Of a stretch of DNA of 64,000 nt, positions 49,941-59,596 are shown one piece after another. How positions within the stretch are numbered: position 1 is the stretch's first letter; each line of letters begins with the position of its first letter. The translations under genes were made by a program, and so were the position numbers. Origin of the DNA: an uncultured Serinicoccus sp. (GTDB lineage: Bacteria > Actinomycetota > Actinomycetes > Actinomycetales > Dermatophilaceae); assembly GCF_947500995.1 (NCBI RefSeq), contig NZ_CANMUA010000002.1, positions 1-64,000 of the forward strand, read 5' to 3'. Under the pieces are notes generated by a model. That model had not been told where the DNA came from and made no database searches. It saw only the letters and a program-made list of their open reading frames with translations.

Positions 49941-50426
49941 CGGCAGACGCTCTCACAACGGTCTGCGTTCTCGACCGCCGACCTACCCCGGAGGGGTAAC
50001 GACGGCCCCAGCCAGTACCCCAGGAGACCATCGCGGGCACTCGTGCAGCGTCCAGCGGCCGTGCCCCGCCGGGTTCACGCAGTGCAAGATTCACTTCAAC
50101 CGCGGCGTGCACACGACGATGGAGCGCGGATTCGAGCAGCGGTGGTCCTTCCAGAAGTGGACCGGGAGATCTCGTCTCCCGTCCATGACCCACGCGTCGA
50201 GGACGAGGCGCCTGTAGGACTTGAGTGGCTGGCCGCCGCGCCCCACAAAGAGTTCTCTGGCGATTCGACCAGACCCGCGCCGAGAAGGCCCGGGGAGGCG
50301 ACACACAAGCAGAGGTCCCATCTCGGCGGTGCGGAGCCGAGTTGCCAGAAGGGTTCACTAGACCAGCGTGGCACAGGCCCCGACCGCGCCTGAGGTTTGA
50401 CCCGCTAGCAACGCAGCCAGGACATT

Positions 50427-52889
50427 ATGAATGACCGTAGGGTCTCTCCCAGAGCGAGGAAACGTATGAAGCAGATGCCTGAAGTCAGCCCCGAGCCTTC
50501 GAACCATGGGGAGATACCGTTCAACGAAGACCCAGAGGCGGAGCTCGGCTTGTTCGCGGGATGCCACACCCCGACAGACCTTCGAAGGGTGTTCCGCGCC
50601 GAGGTCGACAGGGCGGTGGAGCAGATGCTCGCCTTGGTACACGACGCGGACGCGTTCGACGTCATCGAACTCATGCGGATGCAAGAGTTCTTCCCCCTGA
50701 GCCCGCTCCTCACCCTCCCCGACGCGTCAGCACTGAACGTCGAGATCGTCGCAGCCATGCTCCTGGGCCGCCCTTCGCGCAGGCGCCCACCTACACCGCA
50801 CGAGGATTCACGCCCCGACGGTGTCATCCCTGAACTTCGTGATCGCTCTTCGCGCCTGATTCGACTAGCGAACTATCGTCACCTGTCGGAGGCCACGCTC
50901 CAGGGCGACTCGTTAGCGCTGCTCGCCGCGCAGTACCAGTCGTCCGTCCTGCTCATCCGCAACCTTCTGTACGACAGCATTCGCGACGCACAGGATACCC
51001 AACTGTTCGACGACCCGAGAGTTCGGCCGCTGATGAGTGAGTACCTCGGATACACCTATCCAGATGTTGTCGCGGTCCGCAACACGATGAAGAACATCGG
51101 CAGGGAGCGCTTGAAGTCGGTTGTCGACGAGACCATCGATGTGTTCGGACGCGACCGAGGGACCGCGCAAGCCGACATGCCAGTGGAATGGCGGAAAGCG
51201 CTCCAGGCAGCCCTCGAGAAGTTCTTGATCCGGCCAGCGGGCAGAGCAGTGATGACGCCGGCACAGGTGGCGCAGGATGCTGGGATTTCGGAAACGGCTG
51301 CGTTCGCTGTCATGAACTCCTCGGCCCAAGAGTTCGACCCGAGCGTCGCACCGGAAGACCGGGTGTTCGAACTACTGACTTCGACAAACCCGTTTCTCGC
51401 CAAACCTCTGGTGTCGGACGGGGCCGGAAACTTTGCCGAGACCACCATCGGTGTCGGACTGGACTCCTTGCGTCGTACCGTCGAGGGTGCGCTCACGAAT
51501 ACCAAGCACTGGCACACATACGACCAGAAAGTCCGGCAGGTCGTCAGCGAACGTCTTGCCCTCGACTCCCTACAACGTGTCTTGGGGGCGCCACCGGCCC
51601 TGGCAGGCGCCAAGTACTACGCACCCACGGATGACACCAGCGCGCACCTGCTTGGCCGGGACAGCGCGAACCTGAAGAGTGTGGGGAAGATCGTGGAGGG
51701 TGACGGGCTGTTCGTCATCGGCGACGTGGCGATCTGCGTCGAGGTGAAGGGCAAATCGATGTCAGCCCCGGCTCGTCGGGGAGACGTCCACCGACTGTGG
51801 AACGACCTGCGCGCGACGATCGGGAACGGCCATGCACAGGCTGCACGTCTACAGGCGCTCATCGAGAACAACCATGGGATTTGGTTGCGCGACGGCACCT
51901 GGTTCGACCTGAGCCCCGTGCGTGAAGTCCGGTCTGTGGTCGCACTCCTTGATGACATCGGTCCCTTGGGCACGAACCTCGGCGATCATCGCAGCAGTGG
52001 GTTGCTACCAACACACGGCACTCCGTGGATCACATCGCTGCACGATCTTGAGACCATCGCCCAGGTATGCCAACGGCCCTCGGAGTTCCTCCTTTACCTG
52101 CGCCGACGGACCGACTCGGACGTAACCACCTATTACAAGGGCGCAGACGAGCTCGATCTTTTCATGCTGTTCATGGACGCCGACCTCTACGTCGAACCCG
52201 ACCCCGACCGGCTCCACCCGCAACACCCCGACACTCCAGGAGAGACGAAGCGCGCCCGCCCGACTCACGACGAGGACGCGGTCCTGACGTTTGTTGGGGA
52301 CCAGTGCGCCGAGCTGGACGCGTGGATGAACCGTGACAACCTGGTCCCGGGTGTTCCCCAACCGGTAAAGCCGACTTACCGGGCGCTCCCCCGGGTCCTC
52401 GACCTCGTCGACGCAGTCGAGGCGCACGGAAACGGCATGGTCCGCTTCGGCGCTGACATGTTCGCCCTGTCGGAGGACACCCAGCAGACCGTGCTGGAGG
52501 GTATTGACGAGTGCATCCGACGCACCCGCCTTGACGGGCAGCCCCACGACGGGATGATCTCCCTCGCCGGGGCGTGGGGGCACCCGACCCTCTTCTTCTT
52601 CACCCGACCCCACGCTTACGACCAAGACACGGTCCTACGCCGGTTCGCTGCCTACATCCGCCTCAAGCGTCACCAGCTCGGGTCAGACCGGTCGTATGGA
52701 CTGCTCTTCGACGAGGACGGTAACTTCGAAGTCGCCATGTACTTCAACAGCCTTCCGGAGGCCGACGCAAACCTCGACGCCCTCGTCAAGGCGGCGAACC
52801 TACAAGAACCGGCCGCGACCGGCCCCCGCGTCCCCCCTTCGGCTCGCCGAACGACTCGTCGTCTCCGGAGCGGCAGGAAGAACCGCTGA
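50427..52889 (+). CDS. Large uncharacterised protein with internal PD-(D/E)XK-like nuclease motif
   Basis: 820 aa; DGLFVIGDVAICVEVKGKSMSAPARRGDVHRLWNDL fits the D...(D/E)xK core; divergent from the 1016-aa gene. Confidence 0.7.
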   Translation: MNDRRVSPRARKRMKQMPEVSPEPSNHGEIPFNEDPEAELGLFAGCHTPTDLRRVFRAEVDRAVEQMLALVHDADAFDVIELMRMQEFFPLSPLLTLPDASALNVEIVAAMLLGRPSRRRPPTPHEDSRPDGVIPELRDRSSRLIRLANYRHLSEATLQGDSLALLAAQYQSSVLLIRNLLYDSIRDAQDTQLFDDPRVRPLMSEYLGYTYPDVVAVRNTMKNIGRERLKSVVDETIDVFGRDRGTAQADMPVEWRKALQAALEKFLIRPAGRAVMTPAQVAQDAGISETAAFAVMNSSAQEFDPSVAPEDRVFELLTSTNPFLAKPLVSDGAGNFAETTIGVGLDSLRRTVEGALTNTKHWHTYDQKVRQVVSERLALDSLQRVLGAPPALAGAKYYAPTDDTSAHLLGRDSANLKSVGKIVEGDGLFVIGDVAICVEVKGKSMSAPARRGDVHRLWNDLRATIGNGHAQAARLQALIENNHGIWLRDGTWFDLSPVREVRSVVALLDDIGPLGTNLGDHRSSGLLPTHGTPWITSLHDLETIAQVCQRPSEFLLYLRRRTDSDVTTYYKGADELDLFMLFMDADLYVEPDPDRLHPQHPDTPGETKRARPTHDEDAVLTFVGDQCAELDAWMNRDNLVPGVPQPVKPTYRALPRVLDLVDAVEAHGNGMVRFGADMFALSEDTQQTVLEGIDECIRRTRLDGQPHDGMISLAGAWGHPTLFFFTRPHAYDQDTVLRRFAAYIRLKRHQLGSDRSYGLLFDEDGNFEVAMYFNSLPEADANLDALVKAANLQEPAATGPRVPPSARRTTRRLRSGRKNR

Positions 52890-52973
52890 CCAGCGAACGC
52901 TCCAACACCTAAGGCGCAGACCGGTCTTCATGCGGACCTGGAGTGTGTCCGTAGCGGCTGGTATGCAGAGCCC

Positions 52974-53252
52974 ATGACTGACACCGACTGGGTCGCCCTC
53001 GGTGCCATCGCGGGAGCCCTAACGGCGCTTGGGACAGCCGCGATGGCCGTTGCCATCATCGTCACCGCCCTATACGCACGAGACACTCTGCAAGCGACAC
53101 GGGACGACAGCCGAGCGCGAACTCGACCGGTGATCGTCGCCGAATTGCGGCGGGAGAGCCTCTCGAAGGGCACCGCGCTCCTGGTGCTGAAGAACCTCGG
53201 ACAGTCTGTGGCTGCGAACGTGTCGGTGACCTATCCTGGCCCGGCACGCTGA
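52974..53252 (+). CDS. Small single-TM hypothetical protein, probably 3'-truncated
   Basis: MTDTDWVALGAIAGALTALGTAAMAVAIIVTALYARDTLQATRDDSRARTRPVIVAELRRE...; runs into recombinase remnant. Confidence 0.5.
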   Translation: MTDTDWVALGAIAGALTALGTAAMAVAIIVTALYARDTLQATRDDSRARTRPVIVAELRRESLSKGTALLVLKNLGQSVAANVSVTYPGPAR

Positions 53253-53343
53253 CCCCAGAACGACCGAGCACTACGACCGGGCCCGCGGCAACCTCGACCA
53301 CCACGGCGTCCACTTCCTCACCGCCTACGTCGCCGGCGTCTGA
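53242..53343 (+). pseudogene. Tyrosine recombinase C-terminal remnant
   Basis: Manual translation RHADPRTTEHYDRARGNLDHHGVHFLTAYVAGV* with the conserved H...TxxxYDR active-site Tyr context of phage/transposon integrases. Confidence 0.7.
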
Positions 53344-53656
53344 ACCTGTCCATGGTCCACGGCCGGCGTCAGCTCGGCCCAGGTTGGGCTATCTGTCGCA
53401 GGTCTTCGTAGGGCGTTCCGTTCCGAGAGATCTCTGGGCGGGTTGACTCGTGGGTCGAGGTCGTGCGCCTGAGTGCGAGCGCAAACTACCCGGATACAGG
53501 TGATGGTCCCAAGATTCCGTCACGCCTCATGAACCGCGACACGTCGGCAGCCATCCATCGGCCGGGTCTGTCGGACCCGCTTCATATCCTTCAGGAGGAT
53601 CGCCGGACTCGTGCACGACCGGCTCCAGGCCACCTGCCGGTCAAGAAGGGGACGCG

Positions 53657-54724
53657 ATGTCGGAGAAGCAGTACCGCGACAAGATTGTGGCGATCCGGAA
53701 GCAGCAAGCCAGTGACGAGACGAACCGCGGGAAGGCGCGGGCAGCCGCCGGGAAGCATCGCGCCGACGCGGCCAAGGAGCTCCAGAAGATCACGCCGCGC
53801 ACGAGCGCCAGCATGGCTCGGACCTACCAGCGCAACGCGGAGAACCTAGAGAAGAGGGCTCAGGCCGAGGACAAGAAGGTGAGCGCCCTGTCGGTCAAGC
53901 TCAGCAAGTCAGCCGGAGACCTGGCAACGGCTGAGGAGAACCTCGCCCGTGAGATCAAGAGCTCGGCGAAGAAGGAGGAGGACAAGAAGAAGGCCGATGC
54001 TCGAACCCGGGAGCAGGCGGATGCCCGGCGTCAGCAGAAGGAGAAGAGTCATGCCCGCGAGATCGCGCGGCTCTCCAGCCCTACCGTGCACTACGTGACG
54101 GTTCAGCCGCCGAAGCCAGAGATTCTCCGAGTCCTTTACCTGACCGCCAACCCTGAGATGGACCTCCGAACCGAGGTCGAGGTTCGTGACGTTCAGCAGG
54201 CGGTCAAACGTGCGCTACACCGAGATCTCATTGACATCCAGTACCGGCCCGCAGCTACCCCTGAAGACCTACTCGACGGTCTGAACGACGTCCGACCCCA
54301 CGTTGTCCACTTTTCCGGTCACGCCGGCGATGCCGCGGTATTGTTCGACAACGCCAGCGTCGACGGCCCCGAGGGGCGGGACGTTCCATTTGAGCTGCTG
54401 GCTCGTGCCCTTAGCGCCACCGCTGAACCGCCGAAACTGCTGACCCTGAATGGCTGCGACACCCTTGATGGAGCTGAGGTCTTGCTTGAGGCGACCCCTG
54501 TGATCATCGCAATGGCGACCCAGATCAGCGACTTGGCTGCTAGTGCCTTCGCCGCCAGGTTCTACGCTGCGATTGCCTCAGCGCAGCCGATCGGGCCGGC
54601 GCTACGCCAAGGTGCGGTCGTACTGGACCTGATGGGGCTGGACGAGGGTTGGAAGCCCACCCTGCTCTCACGCGACGATCTTGACGTCGACGACCTGGTC
54701 TTGGTTCGAGTCGCGGGCGAATAG
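53657..54724 (+). CDS. Coiled-coil + CHAT (caspase-like) protease-domain protein
   Basis: N-terminal Lys/Glu/Ala-rich coiled coil; ILRVLYLTANPEMDLRTEVEVRDVQQAVKRA...VRPHVVHFSGHAGDAAVLF...PKLLTLNGCDTLDGAEVL, with His (FSGH) and Cys (NGC) catalytic-type motifs. Confidence 0.8.
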   Translation: MSEKQYRDKIVAIRKQQASDETNRGKARAAAGKHRADAAKELQKITPRTSASMARTYQRNAENLEKRAQAEDKKVSALSVKLSKSAGDLATAEENLAREIKSSAKKEEDKKKADARTREQADARRQQKEKSHAREIARLSSPTVHYVTVQPPKPEILRVLYLTANPEMDLRTEVEVRDVQQAVKRALHRDLIDIQYRPAATPEDLLDGLNDVRPHVVHFSGHAGDAAVLFDNASVDGPEGRDVPFELLARALSATAEPPKLLTLNGCDTLDGAEVLLEATPVIIAMATQISDLAASAFAARFYAAIASAQPIGPALRQGAVVLDLMGLDEGWKPTLLSRDDLDVDDLVLVRVAGE

Positions 54725-54828
54725 AGAATCCGTGTAAGGCACGCGGCCGCGCCATTCGGCATTCCCTCTCTCGGGACGTCGAAGCTGCGTCCTACCGCCG
54801 CTAGCGGGCCAGTCTCGAGGGCACAGAG

Positions 54829-55000
54829 GTGACCGAGACCATGCCGTGCCCGGCCTCGTCCGCGGCCACGCGCGCCGACGTCCACGACTTCCTCGACGGG
54901 CAGGGGCTGAACCGGGCCGCCCTCGGCTGGTATGTGGCCCACCCCGGCGGCCCGAGTTCATCGAGGCCCTCGTGGAGGCGCGGCCACTCGGCCTAGGCGC
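54829..55000 (+). pseudogene. Possible type III polyketide synthase C-terminal remnant
   Basis: AATRADVHDFLDGQGLNRAALGWYVAHPGGP then (other frame) PEFIEALVEA; resembles the chalcone/stilbene synthase C-terminal VxHPGGPK motif. Confidence 0.4.
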
Positions 55001-55114
55001 GGTCCCGGTCTCCGCATGCCCGCATTGCCGTTCATTGACGGCCATGCGGGCATATGCTCTAATGAGCGGTAACAACGCCAATCGTTCCGAGCGGCGTGAA
55101 CGAGAGGAGTTCTC

Positions 55115-55612
55115 ATGACCAGCGACCTACACATCCACATCCCCCAGGGCTTCAGCGGGACGATGACCGTCACCAAGGACGGCCAGGTCACCGTCACCGC
55201 TACGGCACCTACCGCGCCGTCCGCCAGCGCCGCCGCCGCAATCTGGTCGACGCTCGACCCGAAGATGGCGGAAGACCTCGAGGAGATGCTCAAGCGCCAG
55301 AAGGGCTACGACGCGACCACGCGCTCCCGCGAGATCGCCAAGGCGCTCCTCTCACGGGGGTGGGACATTTACTCGGTCAACCTCAAGGGTGGCTACATCC
55401 TGTTCACCTACGCGGGCACGCACGAGGCGATCTCGCTGTACCTGAGCTCGCTCGACCTCAACAACGCCAAGAAGTCGCAGCGCAAGTTCATGATGAGCCT
55501 GCCTGGTGTCGACGTGCACGCCCCCGACGTGCGCATCCCCATCAACGGCAACGCCCACGAGCAGGCGCTCGCCAACATCGAGGCCATCGAGGAGTGGGCC
55601 GACGGCAAGTAG
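55115..55612 (+). CDS. Hypothetical protein
   Basis: 165 aa; gagaggag ribosome-binding-like site just upstream of ATG; followed by a hairpin. Confidence 0.65.
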   Translation: MTSDLHIHIPQGFSGTMTVTKDGQVTVTATAPTAPSASAAAAIWSTLDPKMAEDLEEMLKRQKGYDATTRSREIAKALLSRGWDIYSVNLKGGYILFTYAGTHEAISLYLSSLDLNNAKKSQRKFMMSLPGVDVHAPDVRIPINGNAHEQALANIEAIEEWADGK

Positions 55613-55629
55613 TCGGACCATCTTTCGCC

Positions 55630-55667
55630 GAGAGCGCCCTCCCGTGTCCAGGCGGGAGAGTGCTCTT
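55630..55667 (+). terminator. Hairpin terminator-like structure after 165-aa gene
   Basis: gagagcgccctcccg-tgtccagg-cgggagagtgctctt imperfect inverted repeat immediately after stop codon. Confidence 0.55.
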
Positions 55668-56021
55668 ATTGCTTCGCGTTGTCCGAACAGGCTTGCGATC
55701 CGGGCGCTCTTGAAGGTGCGTCACTTCGCCGCAAGTGGCATGCGTGGCCGGTCGAGGGGGACCAGCCGATGCTGTCCTCTCGTGCCCGTGCAGGCCAACG
55801 GTCGACGCTCGGGTGGCAGGGCTTGTCGGAGCCCGTCTCTAGCATCTCGGCATGGCTCAATGCACAGCGCCCGTCGACGGTCACCGCACGGCAAGCCTCC
55901 CGGCAAGCGGCCGCACCTGCCGCAGGCGTCGCTCTTACTGCCGCCCCACCTACCCCAACGCCACTCCGCGCCTGTTTGCGGCACTAAGCGTTGAAGAATC
56001 ATTTGCGTTGCGGGAGAGGGT

Positions 56022-56600
56022 ATGGTAAAGCGCGCGTGGGGCAGTTGGAGGGAGGCTTCCCGCCTGTGGGACGCGTATCTATTGCGTGTTGGGCAATGGA
56101 GACTGCTACCGAAGCTCGCGGGCGTTGCAGTTGGCGACCTCGTGCTCAGCGTGTTGCTTGCCCACCTTTCCTTTCTCCTTTGCCTACTCTTGGGCCTTCC
56201 TATGGTGTGGTTCGAGACGATCGTCAAGTTCATCGCCTTCACGGGGGCAATCGCTTTCGCTGTAGGTCTCGGCTCAATCTGCTGGATCGGCCTGAGGGAC
56301 CTCGGGCTCAAGATTGGTGGTGTCGGCGCCTTGGCGATTGCAGTCGTGAACTTCTATGTGCTGAACTATGTTATCGACTATCAAGAGTGGATTTTGACTC
56401 AGGTCTCACGGGCGAGCCCGGATCCAGGTGGTTTTGCCGAGGGCATTGACTGGGCCAATCCTTACGCTCGCTGGTACGTCGGAGTTGTTGCCCTGCTGGG
56501 AACTTTGATTGGATTCGTCTTCAAGATTAGGAACGCCTACGGACTGCTGCGCCACGGAGAGAAGCATAAGCAATCACCGACATGGAGCCGCCTCCAGTAG
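56022..56600 (+). CDS. Multi-pass membrane hypothetical protein
   Basis: 192 aa, several TM segments (LVLSVLLAHLSFLLCLLLGLPMVWF, VGVVALLGTLIGFVFKI). Confidence 0.6.
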   Translation: MVKRAWGSWREASRLWDAYLLRVGQWRLLPKLAGVAVGDLVLSVLLAHLSFLLCLLLGLPMVWFETIVKFIAFTGAIAFAVGLGSICWIGLRDLGLKIGGVGALAIAVVNFYVLNYVIDYQEWILTQVSRASPDPGGFAEGIDWANPYARWYVGVVALLGTLIGFVFKIRNAYGLLRHGEKHKQSPTWSRLQ

Positions 56601-56769
56601 GGACCATCCAAGCAAGTACTACGCCAGCTTGGTAACCCATCCATAAGCGACCCGGGTGGGCACGTCCTTTTCCCGCGGACTCGCTTGTCGCGAGTCAGCG
56701 AGTCCGACCGGTGCGTCATTCCGCCGCGATGAGGGCGGGTCCCGGCAACACATCCGCAGAACGAAGCCG

Positions 56770-58005
56770 CTAGGAAGATGTTCCTCGGGCGAAGTCCGGC
56801 TCCCCCGCGCACCAATTGGCTGGGATGCCGAGCGACGTCAACGCAGGTTGGTTGGCCGGCTCCGGGGTCTCCGGGCCACTTACATCTGCAGTGTCGGCCC
56901 ACGAGAGGGGTCGAACTGACGGTATTCCCGGCTCCGCAGTGGCCCACAGACGAGGCACTTGCTTAGTCAAAGATCGCCAGGTCAACCAGGAAGCAGAAAC
57001 GACGTTCGGGTTGTGCGCGCGTCGCCAGCCACGCGGCGTGCGCCAGTGAGCGTCCGTATGAAGATCGGCATCGCGGAGGTGATTCGGCGGCAAGAACGGG
57101 TCGCCGTAGAGCGCCGACCTGAACTCAAAGTCTTTCGTGCGCGCCCCGGTGTTACTCAGTACGGCGGTAACGAGCGGGTGTGGCAGGTTGCGGCCGTAGC
57201 GGTTGGCCTTGCTGTTGAGCACCCTGGTCACCCCGGTCGCGTTGTCTACACCCGCCGCTCGCCCCATTCCCCGCATGAGAACGAGGGGTGAGTCTTGGAC
57301 CCCGGTTGGCAGAGCCCTGAACTCCAAGTGCCACCCCTCTTCTATGAACGGGAAGCAACCGGCGTCCGCATCGTCGTCATACGCCCGACCCAGCCGCCGG
57401 GCGACGTCTTCCGGGTCGAGTCCGTCGAGCCACCGGACAAGGCGGTCACGCAGCTTGGTGCTCTTGACGGGAGCTGGCCCGATGACGTACCAATCGAAGC
57501 TCAGGGACCAGCCGACCACCCGTACTTCGTCCAGGATGGCCTGCACTTGAGCGAGGCGACGATCGCTTGCCTTACGCTCTGGCCGAGCACTCACAACTAC
57601 TGCTTCTAAATAGAACGGCACGTCTGCGTGGACCAGAAAGTCAGGCCGCTTGCTGGTGCCCGAAATGTTCGGGTGGATCTCGACCTCATGCCCGCTGCCC
57701 GTCACAACTTGATGCAGATACAGCTCCCAGAATGCGCTCTCAAATGCGTCGTCTTCACCAGACTGCAATTGGCCAATGACCGAGGCTCGATGCTCCAAAG
57801 GCAATGCGGCGACCCACATCTCGAACATATCGCGGACCGGCTCGAAGAACACTGACCCAGTCCTGTTCAGGAACGCGAATTCGGGTTCGCTCTCCGCTCG
57901 GCGAGTCTTGTCATACCGCGGCACGTCATCGAACACCTTCATGAGTCGACGGTCCCAGACAGTCGCAGGCGCGACCAAACCGAATCTCCCGAGCACGTCA
58001 TCCAC
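56770..58005 (-). CDS. Uncharacterised protein with PD-(D/E)XK-like motif
   Basis: FESAFWELYLHQVVTGSGHEVEIHPNISGTSKRPDFLVHADVPFYLEAVVVS fits the E...PDFLV...LEA pattern. Confidence 0.6.
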   Translation of the reverse strand: MDDVLGRFGLVAPATVWDRRLMKVFDDVPRYDKTRRAESEPEFAFLNRTGSVFFEPVRDMFEMWVAALPLEHRASVIGQLQSGEDDAFESAFWELYLHQVVTGSGHEVEIHPNISGTSKRPDFLVHADVPFYLEAVVVSARPERKASDRRLAQVQAILDEVRVVGWSLSFDWYVIGPAPVKSTKLRDRLVRWLDGLDPEDVARRLGRAYDDDADAGCFPFIEEGWHLEFRALPTGVQDSPLVLMRGMGRAAGVDNATGVTRVLNSKANRYGRNLPHPLVTAVLSNTGARTKDFEFRSALYGDPFLPPNHLRDADLHTDAHWRTPRGWRRAHNPNVVSASWLTWRSLTKQVPRLWATAEPGIPSVRPLSWADTADVSGPETPEPANQPALTSLGIPANWCAGEPDFARGTSS

Positions 58006-58133
58006 CGCGTGATTGCGCTGCCGTCGCGGTCATGACCGGCGAGCTGCGGCGAGCCTGCACCTGGTTGTTGCGAACCAACACGTACAGCTCCCGATGACGT
58101 CTCGGATCGCCTCGACGCGGTCAGACGTCGGCG

Positions 58134-59596
58134 CTACTCCTCGCCGGAGCTCCCAGGGACGGGGAGATGGATGAATGCCGCACACACCGTGACCTTCCGG
58201 TCGTCACGGACGAACTCGAGGAGCGGCCACCCGTCCACCGGCCCCGGTACCGTGCCCTGGTAGCCGTCGACCCCCTCGAGGACTGCCTGGTAGGTGGCAC
58301 ACGCTGCCGCGAAGTCCTTCTGCCGCATCAATGCCAGCAGGACGCCGAGGTGTCGTGAACGTTCAGGTAGCCGAACAACTGCGGGTCGAGTGCCTTGCGG
58401 ATCGTGTCGTGATCGTGGGCCCACTTGGCTTCGCAGATGAATACCGTCGCCGGCCCGCGACCAGGGTCGAGGACGTCAGCCTGGATGAAGATGTCCGATT
58501 TCCCACCCCGCGTGTACACCTCCCGAGCCGCACCGGGGAGGGTGGCGTTCCACGTCGCCGCGAGCAGGTCGCTGATGCGGTCCTCGACGAGTCCACCGAA
58601 CGCAGTTGGGGTCCGCTCGACAGCGTTCGCCCAGTGGCGCAAAGAGAACAAGACGTCTTGAAAGGTCGCTCGACTCAGCCGCGACCGGGGGTTGAGCTGG
58701 ACCTCCTCCGCGACACCTGGCGGAGGCTCCATTGTGACCGCGGGCTGAGCCGGCTGCTCCGACGGCTCGTCAACCGCGACCGACTCCGCTGCCACGGAAG
58801 CAGGCTGGTCTTCGGCGTCCTCTAGCTGCGGTTCTGCTCCCTGCCACTCCTCCGGGAAGCTCAGGCTGTCGCGAACGGCCTGCCGGTTGATCAACTGTAT
58901 GCGCTTAGCCTCTACCAACTCGGCGAGGCGTTCAGGCAGGTCAACCCCCAAAAACTGATCCACCTGTTCCGCATTAGCGGCCACGATTGGAGCGATGAGC
59001 TCGCGTCGCTCCTGAATTAGATCAGCCAGAACGAGTTCGCCGCGCGCAACCGCGGCCTCATCCTCGCCAGTGAGATTGAAGTACGTGTACAGCGAGAACC
59101 TCACCGCGCGTCCCTCGCGGGAGTCGTCATCAGCGCCGAGCTCCCACATCTCGCCTGCTCGCTGGAAGGTGGCCGCGTCCTCTACTGAGCGATGCGTGAT
59201 CGCATCCAGACCTCCCAGTTCGGCGACGACCGCAGCATCAACGGCATCCAGATCAGCCCCCGTCACATCGGGCCACTGCTGGAGGAAGGACGAGTCGCCG
59301 GCGACCTCCACGGCGACGTAATACCGCCGTGTGGGCAGACCCAGGCTCCGGTCTTCGTTCCACTTGGTGGCGCCCTCGCGCTCCGACGCCGTGCGTAGCC
59401 GACCGAGCGTCGGCGCTTCGATACTCAGCTCCGCGATGCACTCGCGGAGCAGATGCGGCGCGAACGACTCCAAGTCTTCGACCCGGGTGACCGCGTTGAT
59501 ACGTCCGCCAAGCGGCTCGGCCCGCCGCCACAGCTCGCGAGACAGGGGACGGTTCTCCTTGATGAAGGAGGTGAACAGCGGCTCCGGCACATGCAA
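58134..59596 (-). pseudogene. Frameshifted protein with C-terminal PD-(D/E)XK-like restriction domain
   Basis: Frame 1 (58328..59596) GGKSDIFIQADVLDPGRGPATVFICEAKWAHDHDTIRKALDPQLFGYLNVHDT then stops; the other frame continues RHLGVLLALMRQKDFAAACATYQAVLEGVDGYQG... to 58134. Confidence 0.65.

Noticed and set aside
50091-50321. 76-aa minus ORF in the intergenic region of the divergent pair
   Set aside because: No recognisable family, several overlapping alternative frames; insufficient support as a gene
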